From Hymenobacter roseosalivarius DSM 11622 (GTDB lineage: Bacteria > Bacteroidota > Bacteroidia > Cytophagales > Hymenobacteraceae): a stretch of 64,000 nt of DNA. Location of the stretch: assembly GCF_900176135.1 (NCBI RefSeq), contig NZ_FWWW01000070.1, positions 62,058-126,057 on the forward strand, written 5' to 3'. The position numbers were made by a program, and so were the translations under genes. Below, piece after piece: positions 45,003 through 53,283 of this stretch. Each line of letters opens with the position of its first letter. Position 1 is the stretch's first letter. Below the pieces are notes generated by a model. That model was given only the letters and a program-made list of their open reading frames with translations, was not told the DNA's origin and ran no database searches.

Positions 45003-47495
45003 ATGCGCGTTTCGTTTCTCGTGCGGACGCTGGCTTTGTTGGGGCCGGTTTCCACTGCTATTGCTCAAGCTCCACCCGCCGCGCCGGCTGCCGCACTGGC
45101 TCCGCTCACGGTCGAGAAAATCATGCGCGACCCGGCCCAGTGGATGGGGACGGCTCCTTCTGCCATTTATTGGGGCGAGGATGGCAAGCGCATCTACTTT
45201 AACTGGAACCCCGACCACAACCGCCGCGATTCGCTGTATGCAGTAGCGCCAAGCGGCGGCGCGCCCCGCAAAATCAGCCTGCGCGACCAGCTGAATTTGC
45301 CCCCCGGCGAAGGCCAGTACGACCGGAAGTTCGCCCGCAAAGTCTATGAGAAGGAGGGCGATATTTATCTGCTCGACCTTAAAACCAGTAAAGTACGGCG
45401 CGTGACCAACACGGCCGAGCGCGAATCGGACGCGGCTTTTGCTTTGCAGGATCAGGTGGTGAGCTACGCGCGGGGGGGCAATTTATTTACTTGGAACCCG
45501 GCCACGGGCGAAACCGTGCAGCGCACTGACTTCCGCAAGGGCAACAATCCGGCGAAAGGCTCGCCCACGGACCAGTCGGAGAAGTATCTGAAGGCCCAGC
45601 AGCTGGCTTTGTTTCAGGTAATCAAGCAGCGCGACCAGGACCAACTGGCCCGGCAGCTGGTGCAAAAGGCCCTAGATAAGTTGCGGCCCAAAGCAATTTA
45701 TCTGGGGCTTAAATCGGTGCGCAACCTCCAGCTCAGCCCTGACGGTCGCTTCGTAACTTATTCGCTGGTGCAGGAGCCCGGCAGCAATAAGGTGGCCATC
45801 GTGCCTAACTACGTAACGGCCACGGGCTTTACGGAGGATATTTCGAGCCGCACCAAGGTAGGCGCGCCGCAAACCGCCCTGGAGCTGGGCATCTACGACA
45901 TCGGCCGCGACACGACCTTCGTGCTGGGCTACCGCGATCTGAAAGGCCTGGACGAGCTGCCCGCCTACCGCAAGGAGTATCAGCTGAAAGCCAAAGCCCC
46001 GAACACGGCCCCCGACTCCGCCAAAACGGCCAAAAATGCCCCTCAGAAGGCCGAAAAGCCCGCCACCGAGCTGCGCCGCGTGGCTCCTTTTGGTCCGTTC
46101 TGGTCCGACAATGGGGAGCGGGCGTTTCTGGTCATGCGCTCGGCCGACAACAAGGACCGCTGGATCGTGGCCCTCGACCCCAGCACCCAGAAAATTACGC
46201 TCCTGGACCGGCAGCGCGATGAGGCCTGGATCAACGGGCCAGGCATCGGCTACGGGGCCGGCAACGTGGGCTGGCTGCCCGACAACCGGCGCGTGTGGTT
46301 TCAGAGCGAGGAAAGCGGCTACAGCCACCTCTATACCGTGGACGTGACCAATCAGCAGCGCAAAGCCCTGACCAGCGGCAAGTTTGAGATTCAGAAAGCC
46401 GAGCTTTCCAGGGATAAAAAAACCTGGTTTCTGACGGCCAACAAAACCCACCCCGGCGAGCAGCAGCTTTACCGGATGCCGGTGGCCGGGGGGCAAATGA
46501 CGCAGATTACAACGCTGCCCGGTGCCCACGAAGTCACCGTTTCGCCCGATGAGAAGACGCTGGCCGTGCGCTACAGCGCCGCCAACAAGCCCTGGGAACT
46601 GTTTGTGATGGACAATAAGCCGGGGGCTAAAATGCGGCAGCTGACCAGCTCGCTCACTCCCGAGTTCAAAAGCTACGCCTGGCGCGAGCCCGAAGTCATC
46701 ACCATCAAAGCCCGCGACGGGGCCGACGTGTACGCACGCCTCTACCGGCCCACCAACGCGGTGGCCCAGGGTCCGGCCGTGATTTTCGTGCATGGCGCGG
46801 GCTATTTGCAGAACGCGCATAAGTGGTGGAGCCAGTACCCGCGCGAGTACATGTTTCATAACCTGCTGGCCGACCAGGGCTATACCGTGCTCGACATCGA
46901 TTACCGCGGCTCCAGCGGCTACGGCCGCGACGTGCGCACGGGTATCTACCGCTTTATGGGCGGCAAAGACCTCACCGATCAGGTGGATGGCGCTAAGTTA
47001 TTGACGGAGAAATACGGCGTCAGTCCCCAGCGTATCGGCATTTATGGGGGCTCGTACGGCGGCTTTATTACCCTTATGGCCATGTTCACCCAGCCCGACG
47101 TGTTCAAGGCCGGGGCTGCCCTGCGCTCCGTCACCGACTGGGCCCACTACAACCACGGCTACACCGACAACATCCTCAACGAGCCCTACAATGACTCGCT
47201 GGCCTACGCCCGCTCCTCGCCCATCTACCACGCTGAGGGCCTGAAAGGCGCTCTGCTCATGTGCCACGGCATGGTCGATACCAACGTGCATTTTCAGGAC
47301 ATCGTGCGCCTCACCCAGCACCTGATTGAGTTAAAAAAGGAAAACTGGGAGCTGGCCGTGTATCCCGTCGAGGACCATGGCTTTGTGGAGCCCAGCTCCT
47401 GGACCGATGAGTACAAGCGGATTCTGAAGCTGTTCGAGACGAATCTGAAGCAGGCCGGTACGGGTGCGGCGGGTAGCAGTGGCGGCGGCGAATAA
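45003..47495 (+). CDS. S9-family prolyl oligopeptidase-like peptidase
   Basis: 830 residues from ATG 45003, opening into a signal peptide (R-V-S-F-L-V-R-T-L-A-L-L-G-P-V-S-T-A-I-A-Q). Residues about 35-560 form a beta-propeller with WD/PD40-like strands. The C-terminal alpha/beta-hydrolase domain has A-V-I-F-V-H-G-A-G-Y, the catalytic Ser in Y-G-G-S-Y-G-G-F-I near 683, Asp in H-G-M-V-D-T-N-V-H-F near 758 and His in V-E-D-H-G-F near 791: a complete S9 triad. It probably clips peptides of about 3-30 residues in the periplasm, as DPP-IV-type members do. The last 20 residues are a Gly/Ala/Ser tail. Confidence 0.93.
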   Translation: MRVSFLVRTLALLGPVSTAIAQAPPAAPAAALAPLTVEKIMRDPAQWMGTAPSAIYWGEDGKRIYFNWNPDHNRRDSLYAVAPSGGAPRKISLRDQLNLPPGEGQYDRKFARKVYEKEGDIYLLDLKTSKVRRVTNTAERESDAAFALQDQVVSYARGGNLFTWNPATGETVQRTDFRKGNNPAKGSPTDQSEKYLKAQQLALFQVIKQRDQDQLARQLVQKALDKLRPKAIYLGLKSVRNLQLSPDGRFVTYSLVQEPGSNKVAIVPNYVTATGFTEDISSRTKVGAPQTALELGIYDIGRDTTFVLGYRDLKGLDELPAYRKEYQLKAKAPNTAPDSAKTAKNAPQKAEKPATELRRVAPFGPFWSDNGERAFLVMRSADNKDRWIVALDPSTQKITLLDRQRDEAWINGPGIGYGAGNVGWLPDNRRVWFQSEESGYSHLYTVDVTNQQRKALTSGKFEIQKAELSRDKKTWFLTANKTHPGEQQLYRMPVAGGQMTQITTLPGAHEVTVSPDEKTLAVRYSAANKPWELFVMDNKPGAKMRQLTSSLTPEFKSYAWREPEVITIKARDGADVYARLYRPTNAVAQGPAVIFVHGAGYLQNAHKWWSQYPREYMFHNLLADQGYTVLDIDYRGSSGYGRDVRTGIYRFMGGKDLTDQVDGAKLLTEKYGVSPQRIGIYGGSYGGFITLMAMFTQPDVFKAGAALRSVTDWAHYNHGYTDNILNEPYNDSLAYARSSPIYHAEGLKGALLMCHGMVDTNVHFQDIVRLTQHLIELKKENWELAVYPVEDHGFVEPSSWTDEYKRILKLFETNLKQAGTGAAGSSGGGE

Positions 47496-47496
47496 G

Positions 47497-47529
47497 ACAG
47501 ATTATGAGCTTTTTTAGCTCATAATCTGT
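47497..47529. terminator. Hairpin with T5 loop after the S9 peptidase gene
   Basis: 14-bp perfect stem ACAGATTATGAGCT / AGCTCATAATCTGT (47497-47510 with 47516-47529) closed by a TTTTT loop. No T-tail on the + strand, so termination is uncertain; it is also symmetrical and might be a 3'-end stabiliser. Confidence 0.5.
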
Positions 47530-47870
47530 TGTCTCTGTATTAATGCTTCGATACCGCGTCGGTGTTCGCATTCAGGCGAAACCCCGCGGTAGCCGAGAAG
47601 CTCCAGGGGCGGCTGGTTATCGATGTTCAGAGCGCCCGCAATGGGCGCGTCAATAGCAAAATTGGTGTGGTAAGAAGCGCGTTGCTAACCAAAACCGGGC
47701 AGAACCGCCAACAGCGTAAGCAATACGAAAAGCAGACTGGAAATATTTTCCAGGCGAAGCAGAATGTCAAATTGGCTACCCAGACGAAGGGTTTTGGTGA
47801 AAGCTGGCAATTTGCTTTCACCTACTAGGGGCTGGGGGGCTTTTCATTGTGCGTATTTCCTTCGTCAATT
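47530..47870. other. Gene-free stretch with a possible minus-strand remnant
   Basis: No convincing gene. On the minus strand one frame reads ...[17 protein letters not shown], then a TAG, then R-A-S-Y-H-T-N-F-A-I-D-A-P-I-A-G-A-L-N-I-D-N-Q-P up to a TAA near 47508. It looks protein-like but lacks family signatures, so it may be a degraded small secreted protein or chance. The + strand end contains CTGGGGGGCTTTTCATTG, one copy of the dispersed motif. Confidence 0.3.
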
Positions 47871-47875
47871 TCCGT

Positions 47876-47883
47876 TAGCTTTG
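47876..47883 (+). promoter_or_regulatory. Candidate -7 element (TAGCTTTG) of metK
   Basis: TAGCTTTG ends 57 bases before the metK ATG. The leader shows no S-box sequence, so metK here does not appear to be SAM-riboswitch controlled, in contrast to the met operon at 15-20 kb. Confidence 0.5.
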
Positions 47884-47940
47884 CGGCCCGCCGCCATGGC
47901 GAAGTTTCTTTTTCACCGACGACGTTCTATTCCGACACTG

Positions 47941-49200
47941 ATGTCCTACTTGTTCACTTCCGAGTCTGTTTCGGAAGGCCATCCCGATAAAGTTGCCGAC
48001 CAGATTTCTGACGCTATTCTCGATGAGTTTCTTCGTCAGGATCCTGATTCAAAAGTCGCTTGCGAGACGCTGGTAACCACTGGCTTAGTAGTGGTAGCCG
48101 GTGAAGTAAAATCCAAGGCCTACGTAGATGTACAGTCAGTTGCCCGCAACGTGATTCGGCGCATTGGCTATACCAAGGCGGAGTATAAGTTTGAAGCGGA
48201 AAGCTGCGGCATCCTGTCGGCCCTGCATGAGCAATCACCTGACATCAACCAGGGAGTAGAGCGCCAGAGCCCCGAGGAGCAAGGTGCCGGCGACCAGGGA
48301 ATGATGTTCGGCTACGCTACCCGCGAAACCGATAACTATATGCCCTTGGCTCTGGATCTGTCGCACCGCCTGCTGCGCGAGCTGGCGGCTATCCGCAAGG
48401 AAGGAAAAGAGATGACTTATCTGCGCCCTGATGCCAAATCGCAGGTAACCATTCGCTACGCCGACGACAACACGCCCGAGGCCATCGACACCATCGTGGT
48501 CAGCACCCAGCACGACGACTTCGACGAGTCGGAAGCGGGCATGCTGAAGTGCATTTCGGAGGATATCCGCAACATTCTGATTCCCCGCGTAAAAGCTGGC
48601 CTGAGCGCCGATGTAAATCAGCTCTTCACTGATCAGATTACCTATCACATCAACCCTACCGGCAAGTTCGTTATCGGCGGTCCCCACGGCGACTCCGGCC
48701 TGACGGGCCGCAAGATTATCGTGGATACCTACGGCGGCAAAGGTGCTCACGGCGGCGGGGCTTTTTCGGGCAAAGATTCCTCGAAAGTTGACCGCTCAGC
48801 GGCCTATGCGGCTCGTCATATCGCCAAAAACCTGGTGGCTGCCGGCGTAGCCGACCAGGTGCTGGTGCAGGTAGCGTACGCTATCGGAGTAGCCCAGCCC
48901 GTTGGTTTATACGTGACTACGTATGGCACAACGAAAGCCAAGGGCAGCAATGGCCTGCTCACCGATGGTGAAATTGCTGATAAGGTGAACAAGCTGTTCG
49001 ATATGCGTCCGTTCGCTATCGTACAGCGCTTTGGTCTGCAGAATCCCATCTTTGGTGAAACTGCTGCTTACGGTCATATGGGCCGCGAAGCTGGCACCAC
49101 CGAAGTGAAGCTCGCCAACGGCGAAACCCGCACGTACGAAACCTTTACTTGGGAAAAACTGGATTACGTAGATAAGATTAAAGCTGAGTTTGGACTCTAA
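47941..49200 (+). CDS. metK: S-adenosylmethionine synthase
   Basis: 419 residues from ATG 47941; the reading frame is open further upstream but the usual N-terminus [16 protein letters not shown] begins here. It joins ATP and methionine to S-adenosylmethionine, the ligand of the riboswitch at 20.4 kb. The signature [12 protein letters not shown] and the phosphate-binding [16 protein letters not shown] are present. Its length is slightly above the common 380-400 residues, which is normal for Bacteroidota. Confidence 0.97.
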   Translation: MSYLFTSESVSEGHPDKVADQISDAILDEFLRQDPDSKVACETLVTTGLVVVAGEVKSKAYVDVQSVARNVIRRIGYTKAEYKFEAESCGILSALHEQSPDINQGVERQSPEEQGAGDQGMMFGYATRETDNYMPLALDLSHRLLRELAAIRKEGKEMTYLRPDAKSQVTIRYADDNTPEAIDTIVVSTQHDDFDESEAGMLKCISEDIRNILIPRVKAGLSADVNQLFTDQITYHINPTGKFVIGGPHGDSGLTGRKIIVDTYGGKGAHGGGAFSGKDSSKVDRSAAYAARHIAKNLVAAGVADQVLVQVAYAIGVAQPVGLYVTTYGTTKAKGSNGLLTDGEIADKVNKLFDMRPFAIVQRFGLQNPIFGETAAYGHMGREAGTTEVKLANGETRTYETFTWEKLDYVDKIKAEFGL

Positions 49201-49225
49201 GCCAAACGGCCATCCGCGCTAACTA

Positions 49226-49262
49226 ATAAGGGCACCCTTCCGCAGTGGAAGGGTGCCCTTAT
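49226..49262. terminator. Bidirectional terminator after metK
   Basis: A perfect 16-bp stem (ATAAGGGCACCCTTCC with GGAAGGGTGCCCTTAT, 49226-49241 and 49247-49262) and 5-base loop, between metK (+) and hpf (-). Confidence 0.85.
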
Positions 49263-49281
49263 GCTGTATCCTTATCTAGCC

Positions 49282-49581
49282 TTAATGGCTGGTTAGCTTC
49301 TCCTTGTGTTTTTTTATCTGACGACGTAAGCCCTCTGCTGCTTCGTCGGTGGCCGCCTCGAAGGTGGCCGCATCCGCTTGGCTAAACAGCGTACTGCCGG
49401 GCACTAACACTTTGAGCTCAACGGTCTTATTATCAATCCCGTCCTTATTGTTCAGCTTCATGATAACCTCGCCTTCGGTTACACGGTCGTAGAAGGTTTC
49501 GAGCTTATCGAGACGCTTCTGGATGAAATCAAGTAGGCTCTGGTCGGCGGTGAAATGCACCGAATGCATCTGTACTTTCAT
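49282..49581 (-). CDS. hpf: Ribosome hibernation-promoting factor, short form
   Basis: 99 residues from ATG 49581 (K-V-Q-M-H-S-V-H-F-T-A-D), without the 12-residue extension of the longest ORF. HPF/RaiA proteins bind the 30S A-site region and help ribosomes hibernate in stationary phase. It shows the alpha/beta double-wing pattern: F-I-Q-K-R-L-D-K-L-E-T-F-Y-D, then N-K-T-V-E-L-K-V-L-V, then A-D-A-A-T-F-E-A-A-T-D-E-A and a basic C-terminal helix (L-R-R-Q-I-K-K-H-K-E-K). Short forms lack the dimerisation tail. It is 48 bases downstream of the recombinase gene, same strand. Confidence 0.9.
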   Translation of the reverse strand: MKVQMHSVHFTADQSLLDFIQKRLDKLETFYDRVTEGEVIMKLNNKDGIDNKTVELKVLVPGSTLFSQADAATFEAATDEAAEGLRRQIKKHKEKLTSH

Positions 49582-49629
49582 CGGAAATAGGGGTTTGGTA
49601 AATAGAAAGGAAAACACTCAACTAGTTAC

Positions 49630-50517
49630 TTAAGCCTTCGGATGGGCTTTGTCAAATACGGATTTGAGCTTGTCGATGGACAAGTGCGTGTACACCTGCG
49701 TGGCCGCCAGATTCGCATGACCAAGTAGCTCTTTAATGGCGTTCAAATCGGCACCCTTGTTCAGCAAATGCGTAGCGAATGAGTGCCGCAGTACGTGCGG
49801 GTGCTGCTGCGACGAGGCAGTGGTTATCTGGCTCAGATACTGTTTCACGGTGCGATACACGAGCTTTTCGTACAGCGGCTCTAGCTTATCCGTAACGAGG
49901 AGAAAACCGCGGGCGTTGTCAAGGGGGGCAAATTCGGCCTGCTTACGTGCTATATAGTTTTTCAGCGCTATAAGGAGGGTCGGATTTAGGGGTACCACTC
50001 GTTGTTTGTTGCCTTTGCCCGTCACGCGTACCGTACGGCCTGCCAAGCTCAGATCGTCGTGACGAATCCCAATCAACTCCGAAAGCCGAATGCCAGTACC
50101 GTAGAGCAGCTCTAGAATAAGCTGGTCGCGGGAGCCGATAAACGAATCGGCAAACTGAAAGCTGTTGAGCAGGCCGTTCAGCGCATCCTCGGGCACAAAG
50201 TCAGGAAGCTTCTTAGCCGTTTTGGGCGAAGTAATGCGCAGCATCGGGTTGCGCTGAATAGTGCCCGTACGCAATAAGTACTTGAAGTAGGAGCGAAGGC
50301 AGGCAATCTTCCGATTCACCGTGCGCGGGTCGCGCTGCTGCTGCATCAACTCCACTATCCAGGAGCGAATAAGCATATGGTCAGCCTGAGCAGGATCAGG
50401 CAGTTCGTAGGTCGTGAGCAGGTATTCGGAGAATTGCCGAAGATCGGTTTCGTAAGATATTACCGTGTGCGGGCTGAAGCGCCGCTCAAACCGCAGATAG
50501 TCGAAAAACAAATTCAT
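49630..50517 (-). CDS. xerC: Tyrosine recombinase XerC/XerD family
   Basis: 295 residues from ATG 50517; an upstream in-frame ATG is near a GGGGGGC motif and adds 12 residues of no known character. It has the N-terminal SAM-like domain (F-S-P-H-T-V-I-S-Y-E-T-D-L-R-Q-F) and the catalytic set: Arg in Y-G-T-G-I-R-L-S-E-L, Lys in T-G-K-G-N-K-Q-R, His/Arg in H-V-L-R-H-S-F-A-T-H-L-L, His in L-L-G-H-A-N-L and Tyr in Q-V-Y-T-H-L. It resolves chromosome dimers at dif together with its partner. Whether it is XerC or XerD cannot be settled without comparison. Close linkage to hpf and rpsU is typical of the phylum. Confidence 0.9.
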   Translation of the reverse strand: MNLFFDYLRFERRFSPHTVISYETDLRQFSEYLLTTYELPDPAQADHMLIRSWIVELMQQQRDPRTVNRKIACLRSYFKYLLRTGTIQRNPMLRITSPKTAKKLPDFVPEDALNGLLNSFQFADSFIGSRDQLILELLYGTGIRLSELIGIRHDDLSLAGRTVRVTGKGNKQRVVPLNPTLLIALKNYIARKQAEFAPLDNARGFLLVTDKLEPLYEKLVYRTVKQYLSQITTASSQQHPHVLRHSFATHLLNKGADLNAIKELLGHANLAATQVYTHLSIDKLKSVFDKAHPKA

Positions 50518-50584
50518 ACGCAGGGGTTCAGCCGCTGGGGGGCAATTATCCAATGTAAGAATTTAAATCGGGATTTTTGGACGC

Positions 50585-50627
50585 GAAAAAACCGGCTGAT
50601 TAGCTTGAGTAAGCAAATCAGCCGGTT
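50585..50627 (-). terminator. Intrinsic terminator of rpsU
   Basis: Perfect 12-bp stem AACCGGCTGATT / AATCAGCCGGTT with a T-run after it on the minus strand, 28 bases past the rpsU stop. Confidence 0.88.
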
Positions 50628-50654
50628 ATCACGAAAAGCTTGTTAAGCTAAACG

Positions 50655-50849
50655 CTAGTAATTTTCAGTAGCGTACATGGTCTGCTTGTACACGGCTTTC
50701 TCTCTCTGCTTCCGCTTCGTGATAGAAGGCTTCTGGAAGAACGTACGACGACGCAGTTCCTTCAGCACACCTGTGCGCTCAAATTTTTTCTTGAAACGCT
50801 TCAGAGCCCGGTCAACCGACTCGTTATCTTTGATTTGAACGATGATCAT
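50655..50849 (-). CDS. rpsU: Ribosomal protein bS21
   Basis: 64 residues, the usual bS21 length in Bacteroidota. A small, very basic protein of the 30S platform that helps with initiation. The sequence shows the diagnostic I-I-V-Q-I-K-D-N-E-S-V-D-R-A-L-K-R-F-K-K and E-L-R-R-R-T-F-F-Q-K-P-S, then K-R-K-Q-R-E-K-A-V-Y-K. In Bacteroidota bS21 takes part in occluding or freeing the anti-Shine-Dalgarno of 16S rRNA, consistent with the weak use of Shine-Dalgarno sites in this window. It has its own promoter and terminator. Confidence 0.97.
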   Translation of the reverse strand: MIIVQIKDNESVDRALKRFKKKFERTGVLKELRRRTFFQKPSITKRKQREKAVYKQTMYATENY

Positions 50850-50886
50850 ATATGCAGTGGAGTTGAAAACTTTCTGTTAAGGGGGG

Positions 50887-50894
50887 CAAAGATA
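50887..50894 (-). promoter_or_regulatory. Candidate -7 element (TATCTTTG) of rpsU, running into CCCCCC
   Basis: On the minus strand TATCTTTG is followed at once by CCCCCC, so the predicted transcript starts inside the C-run, about 40 bases from the ATG. This makes one copy of the dispersed GGGGGGCAAA motif part of a promoter. Confidence 0.55.
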
Positions 50895-50981
50895 ATCACA
50901 GATTTTGAAGATTTAAAAATGCTTACGCAGATTCCTGATCAATAGCTGCCAGAACCCGCGAAAGAAAAGAATCAACAAAGC

Positions 50982-52121
50982 CTATTTCAGCAGCGTGCGG
51001 GCAATCACCAGCTTTTGGATTTCGGAAGTGCCTTCGCCAATGGTGCAAAGCTTAGAGTCGCGGTAATATTTCTCGGCTGGATAATCCTTGGTGTAGCCGT
51101 AGCCGCCAAAGATCTGCACCCCTTCATTCGCGGCCCGTACGCATACCTCCGACGCATATAGCTTAGCCATAGCCGATTCCTGGGTCACGTTCAGGCCTCG
51201 ATCCTTCATATCAGCAGCACGGTAGGTCAGCAAAGCTGCCGCTTCAATTTCGGTAGCCATATCAGCCAGCTTGAACGCGATGCCCTGAAAGTTGGAAATA
51301 GGCTGGTTGAACTGATGACGCTCCTTAGAATACTGCGTAGCAGCCTCAAACGCCCCCTGTGCGATACCCAGGCTCAGGGCCGCGATAGAAATTCGCCCCC
51401 CATCCAGCACCTTCATCGACTGGATAAACCCGTCACCTACTTCGCCCAGAATGTTCTCTTTCGGCACGCGACAGTCTGTAAAGATCAACTCAGTGGTTTC
51501 GGAAGCACGCATACCTAACTTATCTTCCTTCCGACCGTGCGTAAAGCCTTCGGTGGGCTTCTCAATCACGAACGCCGTCATGCCATGTGAGTCGCCTACC
51601 TCACCGGTGCGGGCAATAACAACAGCGATGTTGCTGCTTTTGCCGTGGGTTATGAAGTTTTTCGCTCCATTAAGAACATAGTAATCACCATCCTCAACGG
51701 CCACCGTGCGCATATTGCCAGCATCTGATCCTGTATTAGGCTCAGTCAAGCCCCAGGCACCAATCCACTCCGCCGAAGCTAATTTTGGTAGCCACTTGCG
51801 CTTCTGCTCCTCTGAGCCGAATTGAAGTATGTGACCCGTGCAAAGGGAGTTGTGCGCGGCCATCGACAGGCCAATGCTACCATCAATTTTCGCCAGTTCG
51901 GAAATAGCAGTTACGTATTCAACGTAGCCGAAGCCGGAGCCGCCATATTCCTGCGGAACCAGCACGCCCATTAGACCTAAATCACCCAGTTGTTTGAATA
52001 CATCAATGGGAAACTCCTGGCTTTCGTCCCATTCCATCATGCGGGGCTTGATATGGGCGGCACCGAAGTCGCGCACCATCTGGGCAATCATTGTTTGGTT
52101 CTCGGTAGCTACTAATTCCAT
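50982..52121 (-). CDS. Acyl-CoA dehydrogenase
   Basis: 379 residues. FAD-dependent alpha,beta-dehydrogenation of acyl-CoA (beta-oxidation or branched-chain amino-acid breakdown). Helical N-domain, then W-A-L-T-E-P-like segment here as [23 protein letters not shown], and the C-terminal [17 protein letters not shown], where the Glu of I-G-E-G-T-S-E is the usual catalytic base for short/medium-chain enzymes. Acyl chain preference is unclear. Own promoter (TACTTTTG) upstream. Confidence 0.95.
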   Translation of the reverse strand: MELVATENQTMIAQMVRDFGAAHIKPRMMEWDESQEFPIDVFKQLGDLGLMGVLVPQEYGGSGFGYVEYVTAISELAKIDGSIGLSMAAHNSLCTGHILQFGSEEQKRKWLPKLASAEWIGAWGLTEPNTGSDAGNMRTVAVEDGDYYVLNGAKNFITHGKSSNIAVVIARTGEVGDSHGMTAFVIEKPTEGFTHGRKEDKLGMRASETTELIFTDCRVPKENILGEVGDGFIQSMKVLDGGRISIAALSLGIAQGAFEAATQYSKERHQFNQPISNFQGIAFKLADMATEIEAAALLTYRAADMKDRGLNVTQESAMAKLYASEVCVRAANEGVQIFGGYGYTKDYPAEKYYRDSKLCTIGEGTSEIQKLVIARTLLK

Positions 52122-52183
52122 GGGTGGGAAGTGATATGGGTGGGTGGTAATGGCATAACCAGCAAGAGCCAGTTTTGGGTTCG

Positions 52184-52191
52184 CAAAAGTA
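52184..52191 (-). promoter_or_regulatory. Candidate -7 element (TACTTTTG) of the acyl-CoA dehydrogenase gene
   Basis: On the minus strand TACTTTTG, fitting TAnnTTTG, lies 63 bases upstream of the ATG at 52121. It is in the divergent gap to the polysaccharide export gene. Confidence 0.45.
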
Positions 52192-52355
52192 GCACTTTGC
52201 TTTAACAGAAGCAGTTTCCCGGAGCAGAGTACCTAGGTCCTATTTTGAAAAGGTGTGCTAATTCGGTTACTTTGAAGGTTCATCGGAGGAAATCAATGAT
52301 GTATTCCGCTGTTTCCCCGGCACTGTTCCACCTGTCTCTGGCTTCTTTGGCCCGC

Positions 52356-53252
52356 ATGCTACATCCCAACTTTCGCCACTTGCTATCCGTTGGGTTGCTG
52401 GGCTTATCACTTCTGTTGTCATTTTCCTGCACGACTTCCAATATTTACCGTCAAAATGTACTATTTCGCTTAGAAGGCACTACGATTGATACTGCTCGCC
52501 TGCGAACAGCTGTGAACAGAACAGAGCGTAATTATGTGATTCAGTCAAATGACTACCTGGATGTTAAGGTATATACCAATAGGGGTGAACGAATATTAGA
52601 TCCGAATGGTGAACTGCCATTCGGTAATCCCGGTGGACTGCGAGGGACTGCTCGTACTGGGGGAGCCGGTCAGCAGGGAGGAGCCACGAGTGGCGGTGCT
52701 GAATTCATGGTGCAGGACAACGGCATCGTCAAACTGCCTATGGTAGAGTACGTGAAGGTTAGCGGCTATACACTCTTAGAGGCTGATAGCGTGCTTCAGA
52801 TTGCGTATAGCCAATATTATGAGCAGCCTTTTGTGGTAACACGCGTCACTAACAACCGCATTATTGTACTGGGTGCTGTTGGCGGCGGCGGCGGACAGAT
52901 AATCCCTATGTCGAATGATAATATGAACCTCATTGAGGTGCTGGCCATAGCGGGCGGAATTGATGGTGGAGCGATTGGTACCGGTGGTAATCGGGTCGGT
53001 CGCACAACGAACATTCGGCTTATACGAGGTGATTTAAAAAATCCGCAAATACAAGTAATTGACCTCTCTACGTTTGAGGGAATGCGACGTGCCAACTTGC
53101 AGGTGGAACCCAATGATATAGTTTATGTTGAGCCAATACGCCGACAATTCTACGAGGCGTTAGCTGACGCCGGCCCGGTATTTGGGCTTGTGTCTAGCCT
53201 TGTAGGTTTGTTAACCACAATATATATCATAACGACAGTAAACAGGAATTAG
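52356..53252 (+). CDS. Polysaccharide export outer-membrane lipoprotein (Wza-like)
   Basis: 298 residues from ATG 52356, which opens into a lipoprotein signal (L-S-V-G-L-L-G-L-S-L-L-L-S-F-S-C, lipidated Cys near 26); the frame is open further upstream without signal character. It has the Poly_export domain (N-Y-V-I-Q-S-N-D-Y-L-D-V-K-V-Y near 65-80), a Gly-rich insert (about 100-120), then SLBB domains (I-I-V-L-G-A-V near 170 and I-Y-V-E-P near 255) and a C-terminal hydrophobic helix. Wza forms the outer-membrane channel for capsule or exopolysaccharide. It is 31 bases ahead of the Wzc-type kinase gene. Confidence 0.9.
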   Translation: MLHPNFRHLLSVGLLGLSLLLSFSCTTSNIYRQNVLFRLEGTTIDTARLRTAVNRTERNYVIQSNDYLDVKVYTNRGERILDPNGELPFGNPGGLRGTARTGGAGQQGGATSGGAEFMVQDNGIVKLPMVEYVKVSGYTLLEADSVLQIAYSQYYEQPFVVTRVTNNRIIVLGAVGGGGGQIIPMSNDNMNLIEVLAIAGGIDGGAIGTGGNRVGRTTNIRLIRGDLKNPQIQVIDLSTFEGMRRANLQVEPNDIVYVEPIRRQFYEALADAGPVFGLVSSLVGLLTTIYIITTVNRN

Positions 53253-53283
53253 GCTTGTTTCCTTCAACTAATAACATGCGCTG

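Noticed and set aside
45672-46859. 395-codon minus-strand ORF inside the S9 peptidase gene
   Set aside because: Antisense shadow; the + frame is intact with the full catalytic triad and the antisense product has no recognisable domain.
47562-47828. 88-codon + strand ORF before metK
   Set aside because: Basic, low-complexity translation without signature and overlapping the metK leader; not supported as a gene.
47500-47940. Possible S-box in the metK leader
   Set aside because: None of the conserved S-box words is present.
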